Source: Sphingomonas sp. AR_OL41
Lineage (GTDB): Bacteria > Pseudomonadota > Alphaproteobacteria > Sphingomonadales > Sphingomonadaceae
Length of the DNA stretch: 50,088 nt
Direction of reading: 5' to 3'
Assembly: GCF_029911635.1 (NCBI RefSeq)
Contig: NZ_JARYTI010000035.1
Span: 1 to 50,088, forward strand
Shown here: positions 24,167 through 32,588 of the stretch, piece by piece
Layout: every line of letters begins with the position of its first letter
How positions within the stretch are numbered: position 1 is the first letter of the stretch
Made by a program: the position numbers and the translations under genes
The notes under the pieces: generated by a model
The model's database searches: none
Seen by the model: the letters and a program-made list of their open reading frames with translations, nothing else
Told to the model about the DNA's origin: nothing

Positions 24167-25423
24167 TCAGGCCGCCACTTCGTCCGCGTCGAGGCCGTAC
24201 GCCGTGTGCAGCACGCGCACCGCGAGCTCGGTATAATCTTCCTCGATCAGCACGCTGACCTTGATCTCGCTGGTGGTGATCGCCTGGACGTTGATGCCGC
24301 GATCGCCGAGCGTCTTGAACATCAGCGCGGCGACGCCGGCATGGCTGCGCATGCCCACGCCGACGACAGAAATCTTGGCGACGCGCGTGTCGTGGATCAG
24401 CTCGCTATAACCGATCGTCTCGCGCGCGCTGCCGAGCACCTCGAGGCTGCGCGCGAGGTCGGCGGCGGGCACGGTGAAGGTCACGTCGGTCGAGCCGGTC
24501 GAATGCGCGATATTCTGCACGATCATATCGACGTTGATCGCCGCGTCGGCCAGCGGGGTGAAGATCGACGCCACCGCGCCGGGCCGGTCGGGCACGTTGG
24601 TCAGCGTGATCTTGGCCTCGTTCTTGTCGTGCGCGATACCGGTAATGAGCTGGCGTTCCATGTCGTCGATTTCCTCCTCGCCCACGATCATCGTCCCGGG
24701 CAGCGTGTCCGCCGCGTCGCCGTCGACGAAACTCGACAGCACCTGGACGCGGACCTTTTCCTTCATCGCCAGCCCGACCGAGCGGGTCTGCAACACCTTG
24801 GCACCGACGCTCGCCAGTTCGAGCATCTCTTCGTACGTCACTTTTTTGAGCTTGCGCGCGCGCGGCACGATCCGCGGGTCGGTGGTATAGACGCCGTCGA
24901 CATCGGTATAGATGTCGCAGCGATCCGCCTTCATTGCCGCCGCGATCGCTACCGCCGAGGTATCCGAGCCGCCGCGGCCCAGCGTCGTGACGCGATCGCC
25001 CTCGGCGACGCCCTGGAAGCCGGGGATGACCGCGACCTCGCCGCCAGACAGCGCCGCTTCGAGCGCGGCGGTGTCGATATCCTCGATCCGCGCCGAGGCA
25101 TGGGTCGCGCTGGTCGCGATCGGCAGCTGCCAGCCCATCCAGCTACGCGCCTTCACGCCGGCAGCTTGCAACGCGATCGCCAACAGCCCCGAGGTGATCT
25201 GCTCGCCCGCCGAGACAACCACGTCATATTCGCGCGGATCGTAGAGCGACGAGGCTTCGCGGCAGAAACCGACCAGCCGGTCGGTCTCGCCGGCCATCGC
25301 CGAGACGACCACGGCGACCTGGTTGCCGGCCTCGACCTCGCGCTTGACGCGCGCGGCGACGCTGCGGATGCGCTCGATCCCGGCCATCGACGTGCCGCCG
25401 AACTTCATCACGATACGTGCCAT
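24167..25423 (-). CDS. lysC: Aspartate kinase
   Basis: 418 residues. The N-terminal amino-acid kinase domain begins ARIVMKFGGTSM, contains the aspartate/ATP region VVSAGEQITSGLLAIAL, PGFQGVAEGDRVTTLGRGGSD and YTDVDGVYTTDPRIVP, and is followed by two ACT domains (KITLTNVPDRPGAVASIF and KISVVGVGMRSHAGVAALMF). It phosphorylates aspartate in the first step to lysine, threonine and methionine, with feedback through the ACT part. ATG 25423 starts directly with the kinase motif; the open frame to 25513 lacks family likeness. It is divergent from ubiG. Confidence 0.96.
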   Translation of the reverse strand: MARIVMKFGGTSMAGIERIRSVAARVKREVEAGNQVAVVVSAMAGETDRLVGFCREASSLYDPREYDVVVSAGEQITSGLLAIALQAAGVKARSWMGWQLPIATSATHASARIEDIDTAALEAALSGGEVAVIPGFQGVAEGDRVTTLGRGGSDTSAVAIAAAMKADRCDIYTDVDGVYTTDPRIVPRARKLKKVTYEEMLELASVGAKVLQTRSVGLAMKEKVRVQVLSSFVDGDAADTLPGTMIVGEEEIDDMERQLITGIAHDKNEAKITLTNVPDRPGAVASIFTPLADAAINVDMIVQNIAHSTGSTDVTFTVPAADLARSLEVLGSARETIGYSELIHDTRVAKISVVGVGMRSHAGVAALMFKTLGDRGINVQAITTSEIKVSVLIEEDYTELAVRVLHTAYGLDADEVAA

Positions 25424-25586
25424 GGCCGCTGTGGCGCCCCCTGTTGCGAAGAGCGCGCCTGATAGAAACGCCGTTCGGTGATGGCAAGCAATCGCCGCTT
25501 CGCCATCCGCCAAGCAAATCTATCGTCGCTCAGGCGCGGCGGCGCATTCCGCTTGGGCGCCAGACGATCGGTTGGTAAGATAAGCC

Positions 25587-26318
25587 ATGCAAATCACCGC
25601 CCCCTCGACGATCGACCCGAACGAAGCCGCGCATTTCGGCGCGATGGCGGCCGAATGGTGGGACCCGAAGGGCAGCTCGGCGATGCTGCACAAGCTCAAC
25701 CCCGCGCGGCTGGGCTATTTGCGCGAGCGGGTAGATGCGCATTGGCAGGGCGATGGCGCGAGCTTCACGCCGCTCGCCGGCAAGCGCGCACTCGACGTCG
25801 GGTGCGGTGCCGGCCTGTTGTGCGAACCGCTCGCCCGACTCGGCGCGGCGGTGACGGGTATCGATGCGGCGGCCGAGAACATCGCCGCCGCGCGCACACA
25901 TGCCGCACTGTCGGGGCTGGCGATCGACTATCGCAGCGGCGGCATCGAAGCACTGGCGGGCGAGACCTTCGATCTCGTCACCAGCCTCGAGGTGATCGAA
26001 CATGTCGCGACGCCAGCCGCCTTCGTCGCCGGCCTCGCCGCCGCGCTGGCGCCGGGCGGCTTGCTGATCCTCTCCACCCCCAACCGCACCGCGCTGTCAC
26101 GGCTCGCGCTGATCACGATCGGCGAAGGCACCGGCCGCATCCCGCGCGGCACGCACGACTGGGAGAAGTTCCTGCGCCCGGCCGAACTGACCGAGCTGAT
26201 CGAGGATGCCGGGCTGACGGTCACCGACACGCGCGGCCTGTCGCTCTCACCCGCGCGCGGCTTCGTCATGTCGGACGATATGACGCTCGACTATTTCGTG
26301 ACGGCGGTGAAGGCATAG
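25587..26318 (+). CDS. ubiG: Ubiquinone biosynthesis O-methyltransferase
   Basis: A 243-residue class I SAM-dependent methyltransferase. UbiG signatures: DPNEAAHFGAMAAEWWDPKG near the N-terminus, SAM loop ALDVGCGAGLLCEPLARLGA, VTGIDAAAENI, FDLVTSLEVIEHV, and the C-terminal LNPARLGYLRE and GTHDWEKFL. It catalyses both O-methylations of ubiquinone head-group synthesis at the membrane. It is divergent from lysC. Confidence 0.95.
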   Translation: MQITAPSTIDPNEAAHFGAMAAEWWDPKGSSAMLHKLNPARLGYLRERVDAHWQGDGASFTPLAGKRALDVGCGAGLLCEPLARLGAAVTGIDAAAENIAAARTHAALSGLAIDYRSGGIEALAGETFDLVTSLEVIEHVATPAAFVAGLAAALAPGGLLILSTPNRTALSRLALITIGEGTGRIPRGTHDWEKFLRPAELTELIEDAGLTVTDTRGLSLSPARGFVMSDDMTLDYFVTAVKA

Positions 26319-26423
26319 CACCCGCGCAGCACTAAATCGGGACGCGCGAAGAGGTTGAGCAGTCAGAACCTGCGGGACAGGTCGACCTACCGAGCAGGGC
26401 GTTTTTCGTGTTAGGCGAGGCGC

Positions 26424-26654
26424 ATGGACGAGCGCAACCGCTGGATCATGCTCATCAAAGAGCTTCGTACCGAGCGCCAGATCGGCATCTTTGAGGCGGA
26501 GCGGCTCGCGCTGGCGCGACCGGAATGGCGGCGCTGGGTCGAACAGCAGATCAACACGGATCAGCGGTGTCAGCGGATGGCGCATTGCCATATTCGCCAC
26601 AATGGTGACGCCGCATTGCTGGAGAAGCGAGGCGGCCGTTATGTCGTTCGGTGA
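26424..26654 (+). CDS. Conserved-looking 76-residue basic protein
   Basis: 76 residues: MDERNRWIMLIKELRTERQI, then a helix-rich ALARPEWRRWVEQQINTDQR, two cysteines (RCQRMAHCHIRH) and a C-terminal strand GGRYVVR. No known domain is recognised, although similar short proteins occur in sphingomonads. It is flanked by a 105-base leader that contains the self-complementary GGTCGACC and a GCGTTTTT tract, and is followed by a short gap to the convergent pseudouridine synthase. Composition and start are plausible; function unknown. Confidence 0.6.
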   Translation: MDERNRWIMLIKELRTERQIGIFEAERLALARPEWRRWVEQQINTDQRCQRMAHCHIRHNGDAALLEKRGGRYVVR

Positions 26655-26706
26655 TTGCTTGGGTCACGTAGGTATCTAGGTTCCCCGAGAGAGGCGCCTA
26701 AGAGAG

Positions 26707-27273
26707 TTATACCGGCTGCGATTTGGTATTAGCAGCATCGCGCCACGTCCCGGGCGCCACCCCGTCGAGCGTCCAGTCGCCGATCCGCCAGCGCACCAGC
26801 CGCAGCGTCGGCAGGCCGACCGCCGCCGTCATCCGGCGCACCTGGCGGTTGCGGCCTTCGCGGATCGTCAGGCTGAGCCAGCAATCGGGCACGGTCTTGC
26901 GGAAACGCACCGGCGGGTCGCGCGGCCACAGCGCCGGCGGGTCGATCCGCTCGACCTCAGCCGGCAAGGTCATGCCGTCCTTCAGCCGCACCCCGCGCCG
27001 CAGCGGGTCGAGCTGTTCGGCGCCCGGATCGCCCTCGACCTGGACGAGATAGGTTTTGGGCATCTTATATTTCGGATCGGCGATCCGCGCCTGCAACCGG
27101 CCATCATCGGTCAGCAGCAACAGCCCTTCGCTGTCGAGATCGAGCCGCCCTGCGGGATAGACGCCGGGCAGGTCGATATACCCCGACAGCGTCGGCCGCG
27201 CCGATCCCGTGCCGGCATCGGTGAACTGGCACAGCACGCCGTAAGGTTTGTTGAACAGGATCAACCGCGACAT
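26707..27273 (-). CDS. rluE: RsuA-family 23S rRNA pseudouridine synthase (RluE type)
   Basis: 188 residues consisting of the catalytic domain only, without the N-terminal S4 domain. Visible parts are ILFNKPYGVLCQF, the catalytic motif YPAGRLDLDSEGLLLLTDDG with its Asp, and the C-terminal IREGRNRQVRRMTAAVGLPTL. Domain-only proteins of this length fit RluE, which makes pseudouridine 2457 in the peptidyl-transferase region of E. coli 23S rRNA; YmfC-like naming is equivalent. ATG 27273 is preceded by AGGGAGG; a GTG one codon upstream is too close to it. Confidence 0.9.
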   Translation of the reverse strand: MSRLILFNKPYGVLCQFTDAGTGSARPTLSGYIDLPGVYPAGRLDLDSEGLLLLTDDGRLQARIADPKYKMPKTYLVQVEGDPGAEQLDPLRRGVRLKDGMTLPAEVERIDPPALWPRDPPVRFRKTVPDCWLSLTIREGRNRQVRRMTAAVGLPTLRLVRWRIGDWTLDGVAPGTWRDAANTKSQPV

Positions 27274-27420
27274 CACGCCTCCCTGCGTCTGGCCGGCCTA
27301 GTGCGCCGCGCGGACGCGAAATTGCAAATCGCGCGAAGCGTGATCGTCGCTTCCTGATCGTCGGTGCCGGGCGTACAGATCGTTTTTGCTGCCCCCCCGT
27401 AACAAGCGAAGGCGGACACC

Positions 27421-28938
27421 ATGATGACCGACCGGATCGCCTGCGCGGCGTTGCGCGCGAAGATCATGCATGCCGAGGCCGCCGCGGCGCTGATCGGCGA
27501 TGGCGAGACGATCGGGATGAGCGGCTTCACCGGCTCGGGTTACCCCAAGGCGGTGCCGATCGCGCTGGCGGGGCAGATCGAGGCGGAACATGCCGCCGGC
27601 CGCCCGTTCCGGATTCGCGTCTGGACCGGCGCCTCGACCGGGCCTGAGCTCGACGGCGCGCTGGCCCGTGCCGACGGTATCGAGTTTCGCCTGCCCTATA
27701 ATTCCGACCCGATCGCGCGCGAGAAGATCAATCGCGGCGAGATGGAATATTTCGACATGCACTTGAGCCAGGTCGCGCCGATGGCGTGGCAGGGTTTTCT
27801 CGGGCCACTCGACGTCGCGCTGATCGAAGTGACGGGGATTCGCGCCGACGGGTCGCTGATCCCCTCCTCGTCGGTCGGCAACAACAAGACCTGGCTCGAC
27901 CGCGCCGACCGCGTCATCCTCGAGGTCAATCGCTGGCAGAACCCGGCGCTGGAGGGGATGCACGACATCTATTACGGCACGCGGCTGCCGCCGGATCGCG
28001 TGCCGATCCCGCTGCTGCGCGCCGACGACCGGATCGGCACGCCCTATCTCGCCTGCGATCCCGCCAAGATCATCGCGATCGTCGAGACCGACTCGCCCGA
28101 TCGCAACCTCCCGTTCAGCGCGCCGGACGAGTCGGCGCAGGCGATCGCCTATCATCTGCTCGACTTCCTGGCGCATGAAGTGGCGCGCGGGCGCCTGCCC
28201 GAATCGCTGCTGCCGATCCAGTCGGGGGTCGGCAACATCGCCAATGCCGTGCTGACCGGTCTGGTCGAGAGCCGCTTCTCCAACCTGACCGCCTTCACCG
28301 AGGTGATCCAGGACGGGATGCTCGACCTGCTCGACAGCGGCAAGCTGCGCATGGCCTCGGCCACCGCCTTCTCGCTCAGCCCCGAGGCGGCGGCACGGAT
28401 CAATGCCGATATGGGGCGCTACCGCGACCGCATGATCCTGCGCCCGCAGGAAATCAGCAACCATCCCGAACTGATTCGCCGGCTCGGCTGCATCGCGATG
28501 AACGGGCTGATCGAGGCCGACATCTACGGCAACGTCAATTCGACCCATGTCATGGGGTCGCGCATCCAGAACGGCATCGGCGGCTCGGGCGACTTTGCGC
28601 GCAACGCCTATGTTTCGATCTTCATGACCCCCTCGACCGCCAAGGGCGGCAAGATCTCGGCGATCGTGCCGCAGGCTAGCCATGTCGACCATATCACGCA
28701 GGACGTGCAGGTGATCGTCACCGAACAGGGGCTGGCCGACCTGCGCGGGCTCAGCCCCAAGCAGCGCGCCACGCTGATCATTGAGTGCTGCGCGCATCCG
28801 ACCTATCGCCCGATGCTGGCGGATTATTATGCCCGGGCACGGGCCGGCGCCTATGGCCAGCAATCGCCTTCGCTCCCCGGCGAAGCATTGTCGTGGCACC
28901 AGCGTTTCATCGATACCGGGACCATGGCGCGGGCCTGA
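27421..28938 (+). CDS. Succinate CoA-transferase / acetyl-CoA hydrolase family
   Basis: 505 residues, two class I CoA-transferase domains. Landmarks: MSGFTGSGYPKAVPIAL, VTGIRADGSLIPSSSVGNN, LPIQSGVGNIANAVL, the catalytic Glu in FTEVIQDGMLDLL at about residue 294, and IQNGIGGSGDFARNAYVSIF. Proteins of this kind (Cat1, AarC, ScpC) move CoA between succinyl-CoA and acetate or propionate. The acetate symporter gene lies close downstream, which fits acetate use. Two adjacent ATG codons follow an AAGGCGG site; either could start the protein. Confidence 0.92.
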   Translation: MMTDRIACAALRAKIMHAEAAAALIGDGETIGMSGFTGSGYPKAVPIALAGQIEAEHAAGRPFRIRVWTGASTGPELDGALARADGIEFRLPYNSDPIAREKINRGEMEYFDMHLSQVAPMAWQGFLGPLDVALIEVTGIRADGSLIPSSSVGNNKTWLDRADRVILEVNRWQNPALEGMHDIYYGTRLPPDRVPIPLLRADDRIGTPYLACDPAKIIAIVETDSPDRNLPFSAPDESAQAIAYHLLDFLAHEVARGRLPESLLPIQSGVGNIANAVLTGLVESRFSNLTAFTEVIQDGMLDLLDSGKLRMASATAFSLSPEAAARINADMGRYRDRMILRPQEISNHPELIRRLGCIAMNGLIEADIYGNVNSTHVMGSRIQNGIGGSGDFARNAYVSIFMTPSTAKGGKISAIVPQASHVDHITQDVQVIVTEQGLADLRGLSPKQRATLIIECCAHPTYRPMLADYYARARAGAYGQQSPSLPGEALSWHQRFIDTGTMARA

Positions 28939-29019
28939 GCGGCGCTGCGCGCGATCTATATTGCCACCGGCCCGGGCTAGAGGATCATGCTTCAAGTCTG
29001 GACCACCATGCTATTTCCG

Positions 29020-29136
29020 CTCGCCCTGAGCTTGTCGAAGGGCTGTCCTGAGCGCCTGCCTTTGCCGGTGGTCGGAGGGGGTTGTTCGTCTATTCAACCG
29101 GAGAAAGAACAGTGCTTCGACAAGCTCAGCACGAAC
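29020..29136. repeat. Inverted repeat of the GAGCTTGTCGAAG type
   Basis: CCTGAGCTTGTCGAAGG at about 29026-29042 faces its inverse GCTTCGACAAGCTCAG at about 29114-29129. The word TGAGCTTGTCGAAG is a common intergenic repeat of sphingomonads. It occupies most of the 250-base gap between the CoA-transferase and the NTF2-like gene. A short GGCTGTCCTGAGCGCC stretch beside the left arm is a second imperfect copy. No gene is seen in the gap. Confidence 0.6.
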
Positions 29137-29188
29137 GGTTTATGCTTTATCGCTCGACGTTCGACGCGCAGACAGGGGAGCCGGAATC

Positions 29189-29569
29189 ATGGCGCATCTC
29201 GGGTTCGATGCATTGGCCTATACCCGCTCATGGGCCGCCGCGTGGAATGCCGGCGACATCGAGGCGGTGCTCGTCCATTTCGACGATGACGTCGTCTTCA
29301 CCTCGCCCCTTGCCGCAAAGGTTGTCGCGGACAGCGGGGGCATCATCCGCGGCAAGGACGCGTTGCGCCGTTACTGGAGTGCCGCGGTCGACCGCACGCC
29401 GCGCCCCGAATTCCACTTGCTGTCGGTCTGTGCCGGCATCGACAGCCTCGTCATCGGCTTCCGCAACGAACGCGGCGAGGAGCGCGCCGAAGTCCTGCGC
29501 TTCCGCGATGGCCTGGTGATCGAGGGGCATGGCACCTACGCCGTCATCGCCGCCGCCGACGCGCGCTGA
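29189..29569 (+). CDS. NTF2/SnoaL-like protein
   Basis: 126 residues with the cone-shaped NTF2-like pattern: FDALAYTRSWAAAWNAGDIE, VLVHFDDDVVFTSPLAAKVV, IIRGKDALRRYWSAAVDRTP and a final strand RFRDGLVIEGHGTYAVI. Such proteins bind small ligands or act as isomerases or hydratases; the catalytic residues differ too much to predict a reaction. ATG 29189 is reasonable. It is a separate unit upstream of the acetate transporter genes. Confidence 0.85.
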   Translation: MAHLGFDALAYTRSWAAAWNAGDIEAVLVHFDDDVVFTSPLAAKVVADSGGIIRGKDALRRYWSAAVDRTPRPEFHLLSVCAGIDSLVIGFRNERGEERAEVLRFRDGLVIEGHGTYAVIAAADAR

Positions 29570-29658
29570 GCCGCGCGGCGCCTCGCCGCTTGCGTGCCCT
29601 GCCGCCTTGACCCATGATCCGCCCGGTACGCCGCGACACAGCGGCGCTGGGAGGACAG

Positions 29659-29967
29659 ATGGCGGTCGATGACATTGCGCGGATCGCGGCGGACCCGCGT
29701 TACCAGGTGTTGATGCGTCGGCGCGGGCGCTTCGCCTGGCTGCTCACCGCGATCATGCTCGCCGCCTATTTCGGCTACATCCTGCTGATCGCCTTCGACA
29801 AGGCGTTCCTCGCCCGGTCAGTCGCAGGCGGCGTGACCTCGCTCGGCATCGTCATCGGTTTCGGCATCATCCTGCTCGCGATTGCGCTGACCGGGCTCTA
29901 CGTCCACCGCGCCAATACCGAGTTCGACGCGCTGATGGCCGAACTCGTCGCGGGCGACGCGGCATGA
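29659..29967 (+). CDS. DUF485 family membrane protein (YjcH type)
   Basis: 102 residues. After IAADPRYQVLMRRRGRFAW come two TM helices (LLTAIMLAAYFGYILLIAF and LGIVIGFGIILLAIALTGLYV) and the signature YVHRANTEFDAL. DUF485 proteins accompany ActP acetate symporters and probably stabilise or regulate them. ATG 29659 follows a GGGAGGACAG ribosome site; the frame is open to 29614. Its stop overlaps the actP start (ATGA). Confidence 0.92.
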   Translation: MAVDDIARIAADPRYQVLMRRRGRFAWLLTAIMLAAYFGYILLIAFDKAFLARSVAGGVTSLGIVIGFGIILLAIALTGLYVHRANTEFDALMAELVAGDAA

Positions 29968-31667
29968 AGCGCGGCGTTCGATATCTTGCGGCTGTGGTGA
30001 CGCTGCTCGCCGCAGCACCCGCTTTCGCGCATCCCGCCGGCGTCACGGTGCAGCAACCGACCAACTGGACCGCGATCGCGATGTTCGCCGCCTTTGCGGT
30101 GCTGACGCTCGGCATCACGCGCTGGGCGGCGCGGCGGACGCGGACCGCGGCGCACTTCTACAATGCCGGCGGCAGCATAACCGGCTTCCAGAACGGCCTC
30201 GCCATTGCCGGCGACTACATGTCGGCGGCGTCGTTCCTCGGTATCTCGGCGCAGATCTTCAAGGACGGCTATGACGGGCTGATCTACGCGATCGGCTTTC
30301 TCGTCGGCTGGCCGATCATCATGTTCCTGATGGCCGAGCGGCTGCGCAATCTCGGCCGCTTCACCTTTGCCGACGTCGCCTCGTTCCGCTTCGCCCAGGC
30401 GCCGGTGCGGCTGTTCGCGGCGCTGAGCACGCTGGTCGTCGTGCTGTTCTACCTCACCGCGCAGATGGTTGGCGCGGGGCAGCTGATCAAATTGCTGTTC
30501 GGGCTGCGCTACGAATATGCGGTGGTGATCGTCGGCGTGCTGATGACGCTCTACGTGCTGTTCGGCGGGATGACCGCGACGACCTGGGTGCAGATCATCA
30601 AGGCGGTGCTGCTGCTGGGCAGTGCGACCTTCATGGCGGTGATGGTGATGGTGCAGTTCGGCTTCTCGCCCGAGGCACTGTTCGCGCGCGCCGTGCAGGT
30701 GAAGACCGATCTAGCGACCGCAGGCGGCGCCTCGGCGGCGGATGCGGCGAAAGCCGGGCGCTCGATCATGGGGCCGGGCAATTTCATCAAGGACCCGATC
30801 TCGGCGATCTCGTTCGGCATGGCGCTGATGTTCGGCACCGCCGGCCTGCCGCACATATTGATGCGTTTCTTCACCGTGCCCGACATGCACCAGGCGCGGC
30901 GATCGGTGCTGTGGGCGACGGGCTGGATCGGCTATTTCTACCTGCTGACCTTCATCATCGGCTTCGGCGCGATCGTGCTGGTGGCGACCGACAACCATTA
31001 TGTCGATGGCGCCGGGACGCTGCTCGGCGGCGGCAACATGGCGGCGATCCATCTCGCGCATGCGGTTGGCGGCAATGTCTTTCTCGGCTTCATCTCGGCG
31101 GTCGCCTTTGCGACGATCCTCGCGGTGGTCGCCGGGCTGACGCTGTCGGGGGCGTCGGCGGTATCGCATGATCTCTATGCGACCGTCCTGCGCCACGGCG
31201 CGGCGGATTCGGCGGCCGAGCTGCGCGTGTCGCGCTGGACGGTGCTGGTGCTGGCGGCGATCGCGATCCTGCTCGGCATCCTGTTCGAGAAGCAGAATGT
31301 CGCCTTCATGGTCAGCCTCGCCTTTGCCGTGGCGGCGTCGAGCAACTTCCCTGTGCTGCTGCTGTCGCTGCTGTGGAGGGGCGCGACGACGCGCGGCATC
31401 GTCGTGGGCGGCTGCCTCGGGCTGGTGCTGGCGCTGGTCATGACCGTGTTGTCGCCGGCGGTGTGGGTCGCGATCCTCGGTTACAAGGTCGCGCCCTTTC
31501 CCTGGTCGTCGCCGGCGATCTTCTCGATGCCGGTCGCCTTTGCGACGATCTGGCTGGTGTCGGTGCTCGATCGCTCGCCGCGCGCCGGGGTCGACCGCGC
31601 GGGTTATCTGGCGCAGCGCGTGCGCGCCGAGACGGGACTGGGGGCGGTGCGCGGCGGCGGGCACTGA
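29964..31667 (+). CDS. actP: Cation/acetate symporter
   Basis: A 567-residue sodium:solute symporter with a cleavable signal peptide (LAAVVTLLAAAPAFA), as in E. coli ActP. About 13 TM helices follow, and the family motifs are visible: AAHFYNAGGSITGFQNGLAI, GDYMSAASFLGISAQIF, FGTAGLPHILMRFFTVPD and VAFATILAVVAGLTLSGASA. It imports acetate, and possibly other short carboxylates, with cations. It pairs with the DUF485 gene. With the nearby succinate CoA-transferase, a route for acetate uptake and activation is suggested. Confidence 0.95.
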   Translation: MKRGVRYLAAVVTLLAAAPAFAHPAGVTVQQPTNWTAIAMFAAFAVLTLGITRWAARRTRTAAHFYNAGGSITGFQNGLAIAGDYMSAASFLGISAQIFKDGYDGLIYAIGFLVGWPIIMFLMAERLRNLGRFTFADVASFRFAQAPVRLFAALSTLVVVLFYLTAQMVGAGQLIKLLFGLRYEYAVVIVGVLMTLYVLFGGMTATTWVQIIKAVLLLGSATFMAVMVMVQFGFSPEALFARAVQVKTDLATAGGASAADAAKAGRSIMGPGNFIKDPISAISFGMALMFGTAGLPHILMRFFTVPDMHQARRSVLWATGWIGYFYLLTFIIGFGAIVLVATDNHYVDGAGTLLGGGNMAAIHLAHAVGGNVFLGFISAVAFATILAVVAGLTLSGASAVSHDLYATVLRHGAADSAAELRVSRWTVLVLAAIAILLGILFEKQNVAFMVSLAFAVAASSNFPVLLLSLLWRGATTRGIVVGGCLGLVLALVMTVLSPAVWVAILGYKVAPFPWSSPAIFSMPVAFATIWLVSVLDRSPRAGVDRAGYLAQRVRAETGLGAVRGGGH

Positions 31668-31737
31668 GCGCCGCCGCGTTCAGGCTACCCCGATAGGGCG
31701 GGATGCGGCGCGGCAGGGCGCTTCCTATATCGCGCCC

Positions 31738-32097
31738 ATGACCGAACTGATCGTCTGGCATGACGGCGCCTGCCCGCTGTGCGAACGCGAGATCGCGCTG
31801 ATGCGGCGGCTCGACCGGCGCGGTGCGATCACCTTCGTCGATGCCAGCAGCGCGGCGCCATCGGCGTGCCCGATCGACCGCGCCGAACTGCTCGCGCGCT
31901 TCCATGCCCGCGAGGACGGTTGCCTGCTGTCGGGCGCGGCGGCGTTCGCGGCGATGTGGCGCGCCATCCCGCTGCTCCGCCCGCTCGGCCTCCTCGCCCG
32001 AGTGCCCGCAGTGCTGTTCGTGATGGAGACGGTTTATCGCGGCTTCCTGCGTGTGCGGCCCGCGTTGCAACGCTGCGCCCGGCGGCTCGCGCGATGA
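31738..32097 (+). CDS. DUF393 (DCC family) thiol-disulfide-like protein
   Basis: 119 residues. The DCC motif DGACPLCEREI with CxxC lies near the N-terminus after LIVWH, and the family region FVDASSAAPSAC and GCLLSGAAAFAAMWRAIP follow. DCC proteins have a thioredoxin-like fold; their substrates are unknown. ATG 31738 starts the family domain, and the open frame upstream is antisense/shadow in actP. The stop overlaps the DUF427 start (ATGA), so the three genes DUF393-DUF427-ABC1 form an operon. Confidence 0.9.
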   Translation: MTELIVWHDGACPLCEREIALMRRLDRRGAITFVDASSAAPSACPIDRAELLARFHAREDGCLLSGAAAFAAMWRAIPLLRPLGLLARVPAVLFVMETVYRGFLRVRPALQRCARRLAR

Positions 32098-32588
32098 GGC
32101 CCGTGCCCGATCCCGTGCTTCCGGGGCAGCAAAGCGTGTGGGCCTATCCCCGCCCCGCCATTGCCGAGCGTTGCACCGCGCGGATCCGCATCGAGCATCG
32201 CGGTGTGGTCGTTGCCGATAGCGTCTCCGCGATCCGCACGCTCGAGACCACCCACCCGCCGAGCTACTACATCCCGCCCGCGGACATCGCGCCGGGCGTG
32301 CTGCGCGCCGCCAGCGGATCGTCCTATTGCGAGTGGAAGGGCTGGGCGAGCTATTGGGATGTGGTGGTCGGCGATGTCGAGCTGCGCAAGGTCGCGTGGA
32401 GCTATCCCGAGCCTACCCGCGCCTTTGCCCTGCTGGGCGACCATGTCGCCTTCTACGCCGCGCCGTTCGACCGCTGCAGCGTCGATGGCGAGACGGTGAG
32501 ACCGCAACCGGGCGGCTTCTATGGCGGCTGGATCACCGCCGACCTCGCAGGGCCCTTCAAGGGCGTGCCCGGAAGCACCGGCTGGTGA
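32094..32588 (+). CDS. DUF427 family protein
   Basis: 164 residues: VWAYPRPAIAERCTARIRIE, ADSVSAIRTLETTHPPSYYI, the Tyr/Cys/Trp motif SSYCEWKGWASYWDVVVG and VAWSYPEPTRAFALLGDHVAFY. The beta-rich fold of DUF427 carries a conserved cysteine and acidic pocket, but no biochemical role is established. ATG 32094 and the overlaps on both sides (ATGA before, GTGA after) fix the ends. Confidence 0.9.
   Translation: MRPVPDPVLPGQQSVWAYPRPAIAERCTARIRIEHRGVVVADSVSAIRTLETTHPPSYYIPPADIAPGVLRAASGSSYCEWKGWASYWDVVVGDVELRKVAWSYPEPTRAFALLGDHVAFYAAPFDRCSVDGETVRPQPGGFYGGWITADLAGPFKGVPGSTGW

Noticed and set aside
27298..28995. A 565-codon minus-strand frame over the CoA-transferase
   Set aside because: Shadow frame; the plus-strand gene has catalytic motifs and a ribosome site.
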